This document shows positions 58,896 through 64,000 of a stretch of 64,000 bases of DNA, piece by piece; position 1 is the first letter of the stretch; the number at the start of each line of letters is the position of its first letter. The notes beneath the pieces are model-generated. The model was given only the letters and a program-made list of their open reading frames with translations, made no database searches and was not told the origin of the DNA. Made by a program: the position numbers and the translations under genes. Origin of the DNA: PMG-095 sp049324695 (lineage in GTDB: Bacteria; Myxococcota_A; Polyangia; Polyangiales; Polyangiaceae); NCBI GenBank assembly GCA_049324695.1, contig JBMOMJ010000047.1, forward strand, positions 1 through 64,000. The letters run 5' to 3'.

Positions 58896-59807
58896 TTATG
58901 TCCCGGCAGCGCGCAGTTGGCTGAAGCTACTGCCCGCCTGCTTCAGCCGCTCGACTGCTAATCGCAATACTGAGCGTTTCAACCGAAGGTTCAGCCTCAC
59001 ATCCGGCTGATACCCTCTCAACGCGTGCAGCCCGTCGCTCTCATCGAGAAAATCGATCCCGTGCAACTCCAGGTTCACGAACGGCTCCCCGACCACGAGC
59101 TCCGTGAGCGCCCTCGCTCCAAATCGCCCCGCCATCGTCAGCGCCGTGCCAATGAACGGTAAGCGCGGCCCGCGCGTTACCTGAATCGGAAACTCCCAGA
59201 TCCCCTCGCCTCGCTCGGTGTACGGAGTGCCAATGCGGTATGGCTGGGTGGGCGCGGTGAGCACGCGCGGGTCATCGAGGATCGCGTTCGATGCGCGGCC
59301 GCGCAATTTCATGAAGCCGAGAGCCGCGGCTTTTGCGGCGTAGTACGGCGGGCACGGGAAGACGGAAGAGTCGTAGGTGTGGCCGGCTTCGGCGACGATT
59401 TGGAGGAGTTGGTCGCTGACGGTGTAGCCGGGCGCGCGAAAGCCCTTGGGGCGAGTGCCGAGGTGGCGTTCGAAGAGGTCGAGGGCGCCGAAGATTTGTT
59501 CGCGCTGTTCGGCGACGGGGCGGCGAACGAGGTCGTAGAGGTGGTCTTTGCTGTGGCTTGCGATCTCGTGGCCGAGGGAGAGGGCTCGGCGGAGGATGCC
59601 GACGTTTTCTGGGCGCTCGAGGTCGGAAGCGACGACGAAGAATGTGAGGGGGATGTGGAGGTCGCGCGCGAAGTCGAGGCACCGCGGAACGGCGAGGTCG
59701 TAAACGAGGTGGGCCGCTGCGGGCGGCGGGGCGCCGAGGCCGTGGATTGCGAAGTAGTGATGGATCTCGTCGAGGTCGACGGAGACAGCGCTGCGGCGGT
59801 CGCGCAT
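58896..59807 (-). CDS. Polysaccharide deacetylase (NodB-like)
   Basis: 303-aa deacetylase. SVDLDEIHHY holds the catalytic/metal Asp motif, HEIASHSKDHLYDLV the His ligands, GFRAPGYTVS the third motif and YDSSVFPCPPYY a fourth. The C-terminal TRGPRLPFIGTALTM and LELHGIDFLDE complete the active-site set, LELHGIDF giving the late His. Distinct from the DUF3473-type enzyme at 39469. ATG 59807 is clear. Probably monocistronic, at the edge of the locus before the Gly-rich lipoprotein. Confidence 0.87.
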   Translation of the reverse strand: MRDRRSAVSVDLDEIHHYFAIHGLGAPPPAAAHLVYDLAVPRCLDFARDLHIPLTFFVVASDLERPENVGILRRALSLGHEIASHSKDHLYDLVRRPVAEQREQIFGALDLFERHLGTRPKGFRAPGYTVSDQLLQIVAEAGHTYDSSVFPCPPYYAAKAAALGFMKLRGRASNAILDDPRVLTAPTQPYRIGTPYTERGEGIWEFPIQVTRGPRLPFIGTALTMAGRFGARALTELVVGEPFVNLELHGIDFLDESDGLHALRGYQPDVRLNLRLKRSVLRLAVERLKQAGSSFSQLRAAGT

Positions 59808-59835
59808 GCGCGCGGTTGTAGCGCGTTGCGGGGGC

Positions 59836-60987
59836 TTACGGCGGCGGAATGAGATAGTACGGCATGGTTACGGATTCGTCGGGGAGTCCCTCGCTGCGGA
59901 CGCTGACGACGAAAGCGTAGTTGCCCATCTTTTCGCTGGCTGTGTTCCAGGTGAATGAGTTGGAGGGGCTCCAGTCTTGAACCACGCTGACGCTCTGATC
60001 GGGGCGTGTGAGTGTGAAACGATACGTTGCGTTTTGACGGCAGGTGCCGTAGGCGCGCAGGAACAATGTCGCGCCGATGAAGTGTGAGCTGGAGCCCTCG
60101 AAGGCGGCCCACAGTGCACATTCGTATGTCTGTCCCGAGAACTGAAATGAGCCTGTGCCAGTAAGGCAATCGCCAGAGATGCCGGAAACCTGGACGAGGC
60201 CGGTGCTGCAGTTCACGCTCCAACCGATGAGCGGAACGCCCATGGGCGCCGAGGTGGAGCCTGCGGCGTACCCGGTTTCAGTTTCGCGCAGCAGGTAGGG
60301 GCCGGCAGATGGGCTGTCGGGAAAGTCTACGAGCCAGCCCGCGCTCGAATCATGAAAGACGTTGACGTGGCGAGTGTCCATGTACTCGACGGGGAATGAA
60401 CAGTTGGGCGCCACCATGGCTCTGACTTTGACAGGCACGGCGTAGGTGGGGCGAACGCAACCGGGTGGAGAATCATCACCAGGTCTGCCTGCTGCACCAC
60501 CCTCGGCGATGTCGACGCGGCCGCCAGCACCGCCGTTTCCTGATTCACCACCAATGCTGTGTTCGATGTCGCCGGCTGCGCCCGCGCCGGCTGAGCAACA
60601 TGGGGTACCGCCGGTCGATGAGCCGCCGCCGCCTTCCACCCTGCCGCCCGCGTGCGTGGCTCCACCAGCGCCGGCACTCGCATTCGACCCTCCCGTTGGA
60701 GCGCCGGCCATACCAGCGTCGGCTGACGCGCCACCAAAAGCGGGCCCAGATCCGCCATTAGTCGCGACGTGACCGCCATGTTGCTGGCCACCTGCAGCTG
60801 TCGAGGTTTTGCCGCCGGCAATAGCGATGAATCCACCGCGACCGGTCGCGCTACTCGCACCGGAAACGCCTCCACCAACGGTGTTGCCACCGGAGCCGCC
60901 TGCATCGCCGGCGTCACTACAGGCAGAAAATCCGGCGCAAAGGGAGGCGCCCAGGACCCCGAATACTCGCGCAATGAAACGCTTCAT
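59836..60987 (-). CDS. Gly-rich lipoprotein with one C-terminal beta-sandwich-like repeat
   Basis: 383-aa predicted lipoprotein; signal ends FSAC (Cys23). Residues about 28-165 are a Gly/Ala/Ser-rich linker. About 175-290 are a Cys-containing region with no match I know (YMDTRHVNVFHDS, GYAAGSTSAPMGVPL, GWSVNCSTG). The C-terminal about 65 residues (TYRFTL, VVQDWSPSNSFTWNTA, YAFVVSVR) are one copy of the repeat found in the genes at 94, 32033 and 51719. ATG 60987 has no strong ribosome site. Function unknown. Confidence 0.75.
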   Translation of the reverse strand: MKRFIARVFGVLGASLCAGFSACSDAGDAGGSGGNTVGGGVSGASSATGRGGFIAIAGGKTSTAAGGQQHGGHVATNGGSGPAFGGASADAGMAGAPTGGSNASAGAGGATHAGGRVEGGGGSSTGGTPCCSAGAGAAGDIEHSIGGESGNGGAGGRVDIAEGGAAGRPGDDSPPGCVRPTYAVPVKVRAMVAPNCSFPVEYMDTRHVNVFHDSSAGWLVDFPDSPSAGPYLLRETETGYAAGSTSAPMGVPLIGWSVNCSTGLVQVSGISGDCLTGTGSFQFSGQTYECALWAAFEGSSSHFIGATLFLRAYGTCRQNATYRFTLTRPDQSVSVVQDWSPSNSFTWNTASEKMGNYAFVVSVRSEGLPDESVTMPYYLIPPP

Positions 60988-61084
60988 GACACACCCGAAG
61001 GAAGTCTAGCGGGAACCCCCGCGGGTACCGCTTTTTCAATTCCATGAGTGGTGGCTGCGTGCTCTTTGGGTGAGGCGGAACCCG

Positions 61085-61131
61085 CACAAAGCGCGACGAC
61101 CGAGCCTTGTGAGCCCGGTCGTCGTTTTGTG
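61085..61131. terminator. Bidirectional terminator hairpin after tsf
   Basis: A 9-bp stem, CGACGACCG (61094-61102) with CGGTCGTCG (61116-61124), lies 22 bp past the tsf stop. Flanking CACAAA and TTTGTG can extend the stem on both sides, giving TTTT after it on the plus strand and TTTGTG on the minus strand. It separates the ribosomal operon from the lipoprotein gene. Confidence 0.75.
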
Positions 61132-61152
61132 TACCCGTGGATGACGGGGCGA

Positions 61153-62088
61153 TCAGCCGCCGGCCATTTTGGCGACTTCGGCTGCGAAGTCGTCGCCGGT
61201 GGGCTTGTCGATGCCCTCACCGCACTGGAAGCGGGCGAAGCGGCTGATGGTGACGTCGCCGCCGAGCTCTTTGGAGAGGGCTTTGCGGAGGTCGTCGACG
61301 CTCTTGTCGCTCTCGAGGACGCTTTGCTGCTCGAGGAGGCAGACCTCTTTCATCCACTTGGCGATTTTGCCCTCGATGATCTTGGGGCGAGCCGCTGGTG
61401 GGGTTTTGCCTTCTTCGGCGAGTTGGGCTTCGAAGATTTCGCTTTGTTTTTGTTTGGCGTCGGCGGGGACTTCGCTCGGAGAGAGGTAGAGCGGAGACAT
61501 GGCCGCGGTTTGCATGGCGGTGTCTTCGAGGAACTTGGTGAGGGCGGGGCTCTTCACGGCGGCGTCGTTGGGAACGCGCGCTGCGAGGAGGACGCCGATT
61601 TTGCCGCCCATGTGGACGTACGATTTGACGGCGCCGGGGCCATCGATGCTGACGCGTTCCCAGCGGCGGACGGTGATGTTTTCACCGAGTTTGCCGACGA
61701 GGGCTTGGCGAGTAGCTTCGACGGTGTCGGAGGAGCCAGGGAAGGTTTCGGCGCCGAGATCGGCACCGGCCTTGGCTTTCATGGCGACGTCGGCAACGGT
61801 TTCGGCAAACTTGACGAACTCGGCGTTGCGCGCGGCGAAGTCGGTCTGGATGTTGACTTCGACGAGGACGCCGCTCTTGGCGTCGGCTGCGACGCGCGCG
61901 ATGACGAGGCCTTCGGTGGCGATGGCGCCGGCGCGCTTGGCGCTCTTGGCGAGGCCTTTCTTGAGGATGATTTCGACGGCTTTTTCCATGTCGCCGGCGG
62001 CTTCGACGAGCGCGCTGCGACAGTCGTTGAGACCGGCTTGAGTGCGGTCACGCAGCTCTTTGACCTGCTGCATGTTCACTTGAGTCAT
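61153..62088 (-). CDS. tsf: Translation elongation factor Ts
   Basis: 311-aa nucleotide exchange factor that regenerates EF-Tu-GTP. The N-terminal UBA-like part has VKELRDRTQAGLNDCRSAL and EIILKKGLAKSAKRAGAIATEG; VEVNIQTDFAARNAEF is the conserved TDFVARN-type core, and MGGKIGVLLAAR and LLEQQSVLESDKSV mark the dimerisation and C-terminal parts. AGGAG at 62097-62101 lies 8 nt before the ATG. It follows rpsB by 64 bp, the common gene order, and is closed by a hairpin. pyrH and frr, often next, are not found here. Confidence 0.98.
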   Translation of the reverse strand: MTQVNMQQVKELRDRTQAGLNDCRSALVEAAGDMEKAVEIILKKGLAKSAKRAGAIATEGLVIARVAADAKSGVLVEVNIQTDFAARNAEFVKFAETVADVAMKAKAGADLGAETFPGSSDTVEATRQALVGKLGENITVRRWERVSIDGPGAVKSYVHMGGKIGVLLAARVPNDAAVKSPALTKFLEDTAMQTAAMSPLYLSPSEVPADAKQKQSEIFEAQLAEEGKTPPAARPKIIEGKIAKWMKEVCLLEQQSVLESDKSVDDLRKALSKELGGDVTISRFARFQCGEGIDKPTGDDFAAEVAKMAGG

Positions 62089-62152
62089 TGCTGTAGCTCC
62101 TACTTGAGTCAGTAGACCTGGGTTGCGAGTCGCTGGAAGCGTTCAGCGCAAC

Positions 62153-63037
<885 letters not shown>

Positions 63038-63151
63038 TTGCGCTGTCTCCTTTCGGTTTTTCCTCCGCCCCACGTGCGACCAACTCCCTCGCGGGAGCAC
63101 CGGGTCGAACGCTGCGCTGGGGCGTGCGTTTTTAGGGGCGCGAAAGCTAGC
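63038..63151 (-). promoter_or_regulatory. rpsB leader/promoter region
   Basis: 114 bp between the rpsB start and the gene upstream. It holds the rpsB ribosome site and a small hairpin (CTCCC with GGGAG at 63084-63097, loop of 4). S2 autoregulates through its leader in some bacteria; whether this hairpin does so here is unknown. Confidence 0.35.
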
Positions 63152-64000
63152 CTAGAGGCCCGATCTCGGCAAGCCGTCGACTTCGGCTTTTGGCTCGGGC
63201 TTCGCCGGCGCGGGGCGAGGCGGCGGAGGAGCCGCGGGAAGGGTCGGGCTCGAGGGCTGGTTTGCGTTCGGCGAGCGGGCGGACGAACGCGGCCGATCGC
63301 TTCCGGAAGCGCGTGAAACAGCAGAGGATTTGGTTTCGCGGGGTTCGCGAGGCTCGGCCCTTTCGCGCAGCGGACGGGCTGGGGGCGTCGGCGCCGGAAC
63401 GAGGGCGTGCACTTCGGGTGGCGACGTTGCAGGCGGGGCGGCGGCAGGGCCTTGCACGGGAGTGCCTGGTGCGACGTTGGGGCGCGCTGCTGCCGCAGGC
63501 GTGCCGGCGCGCGACGGCTCGCGGAATAGGCTGCCAGCGATGACCGCAACGATGCCGAGCGCCGTGATGCCAGCGACGATTGCAAGCAGGCGCCGCGAGC
63601 TGCGCCCGCGAACAGCGTTGACGAACTCGGGAAGCGGCGTGACTGGCGGCGGCGTTTCCGAAAGCGATGGGCTCGGAAAGCGAGTGCGAGTAACCGCTGC
63701 TTCGGGTTGAGGCACGGCCGTCAGGACTTCGGTCTGGACGTGCGCTTCGCCCGAGTGAAGCGACGCTTCGCCCGCAAAGCTCGGCGGCGCGATGAGCGTA
63801 TCGGGCAGGAGCGAACGCCCGAGCGGTCGTTGCTGATCCGGGCACGGGCTGAGCATGCCTTCGGAAAGGCTGCCGGAGGTCAGGGTGGAACGGCGGCTGG
63901 CGACACCATCGGGGCGCGTCGTGTCGTGGCCCGCATCCGGCGGCACCAGGGTGACATCGTAGGAGCTCGCCCTGGGCGCATTCGAAGGGCGCGGCGCGTT
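63152..64000 (-). CDS. 3' part of a gene for a one-TM membrane protein (start beyond the window)
   Basis: The reading frame is open to the right edge, so the start lies outside; a GTG at 63946 is an internal candidate but the frame upstream also looks coding. The visible about 282 residues have one TM segment (LLAIVAGITALGIVAVIAGSLF, here quoted as its last 20: AIVAGITALGIVAVIAGSLF) and then a long Pro/Ala/Arg-rich tail. Before the TM is a Ser/Pro/Thr-rich region. This layout resembles the linker-TM-tail of some myxobacterial Ser/Thr protein kinases, but no kinase motif is in view. It lies 114 bp upstream of rpsB on the same strand. Confidence 0.6.
   Translation of the reverse strand, partial: NAPRPSNAPRASSYDVTLVPPDAGHDTTRPDGVASRRSTLTSGSLSEGMLSPCPDQQRPLGRSLLPDTLIAPPSFAGEASLHSGEAHVQTEVLTAVPQPEAAVTRTRFPSPSLSETPPPVTPLPEFVNAVRGRSSRRLLAIVAGITALGIVAVIAGSLFREPSRAGTPAAAARPNVAPGTPVQGPAAAPPATSPPEVHALVPAPTPPARPLRERAEPREPRETKSSAVSRASGSDRPRSSARSPNANQPSSPTLPAAPPPPRPAPAKPEPKAEVDGLPRSGL

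Noticed and set aside
61048..62115. Long plus-strand open frame (about 355 aa, Gly/Asp/Glu-rich)
   Set aside because: It is antisense to tsf, and its composition is what a GC-rich antisense frame of a real gene gives; no domain matches.

Overview
The window looks like a chromosomal segment of a myxobacterium (Myxococcota, probably the Polyangia side), at moderate confidence. The evidence is the set of secreted lipoproteins with RCC1 seven-bladed propellers and Gly/Ala/Ser-rich linkers, a DUF1592/DUF1552 gene pair, an ECF sigma factor followed by a short one-TM partner, and moderately high GC with frequent GTG/TTG starts. There are no tRNA or rRNA genes, CRISPR arrays, insertion sequences or phage genes. 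The dominant content is a large cell-surface polysaccharide locus (about 10.1-59.8 kb), ending beside the housekeeping genes rpsB and tsf.

Layout. 0-10 kb: two divergent lipoprotein genes (one with a propeller cut down to a single RCC1 repeat, one with a full propeller plus two DUF1566 domains), an ECF sigma/membrane partner pair, and an operon of a jelly-roll-like lipoprotein, a DUF1592-type c-heme-motif protein and a DUF1552 Tat protein. 10-16 kb: UDP-HexNAc epimerase and 6-dehydrogenase, an MlaF-like ATPase, a DegT aminotransferase, a small basic protein and a PEBP protein. 16-27.5 kb: MBOAT/SGNH acyltransferase pair, a Wzy_C polymerase/ligase with a TPR-like tail, a GT-C-like membrane protein, then FkbH-ACP-GNAT and a convergent MaoC-SDR fusion. 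27.5-40 kb: three GT4 glycosyltransferases, three methyltransferases, an RCC1 lipoprotein, a WecA-CapD fusion, an epimerase and a deacetylase. 40-51.4 kb: a minus-strand run of AsnB, GT2, GT-C-like protein, methyltransferase, MurJ/Wzx-type flippase, Wzc-type tyrosine kinase and a second AsnB. 51.7-60.9 kb: a 1132-residue esterase/lectin lipoprotein, DegT, GNAT, GMC oxidoreductase, deacetylase and a Gly-rich lipoprotein. 61-64 kb: tsf, rpsB and the 3' part of a membrane-protein gene.

How the genes fit together (inference from families). The WecA-like half of the fusion protein would start the lipid-linked unit. GT4/GT2 enzymes would extend it with sugars including a HexNAc uronic acid made by the epimerase/dehydrogenase pair and possibly amidated by the two AsnB enzymes. 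Aminotransferases, methyltransferases, deacetylases and acyltransferases would decorate it. The MurJ-like flippase, Wzy-like polymerase and Wzc-like co-polymerase/kinase would export and polymerise it. No outer-membrane Wza is visible here.

Most interesting: (1) a roughly 100-residue Cys-anchored beta-sandwich-like repeat, present twelve times in four lipoproteins and combined with RCC1 propellers, an alpha/beta hydrolase and a PLL-like lectin; (2) the FkbH-ACP-GNAT plus MaoC-SDR set, which suggests ACP-borne acyl decoration of the polysaccharide; (3) the WecA-CapD(N) fusion; (4) an ECF sigma partner whose outside domain is a paralogue of the neighbouring lipoprotein.
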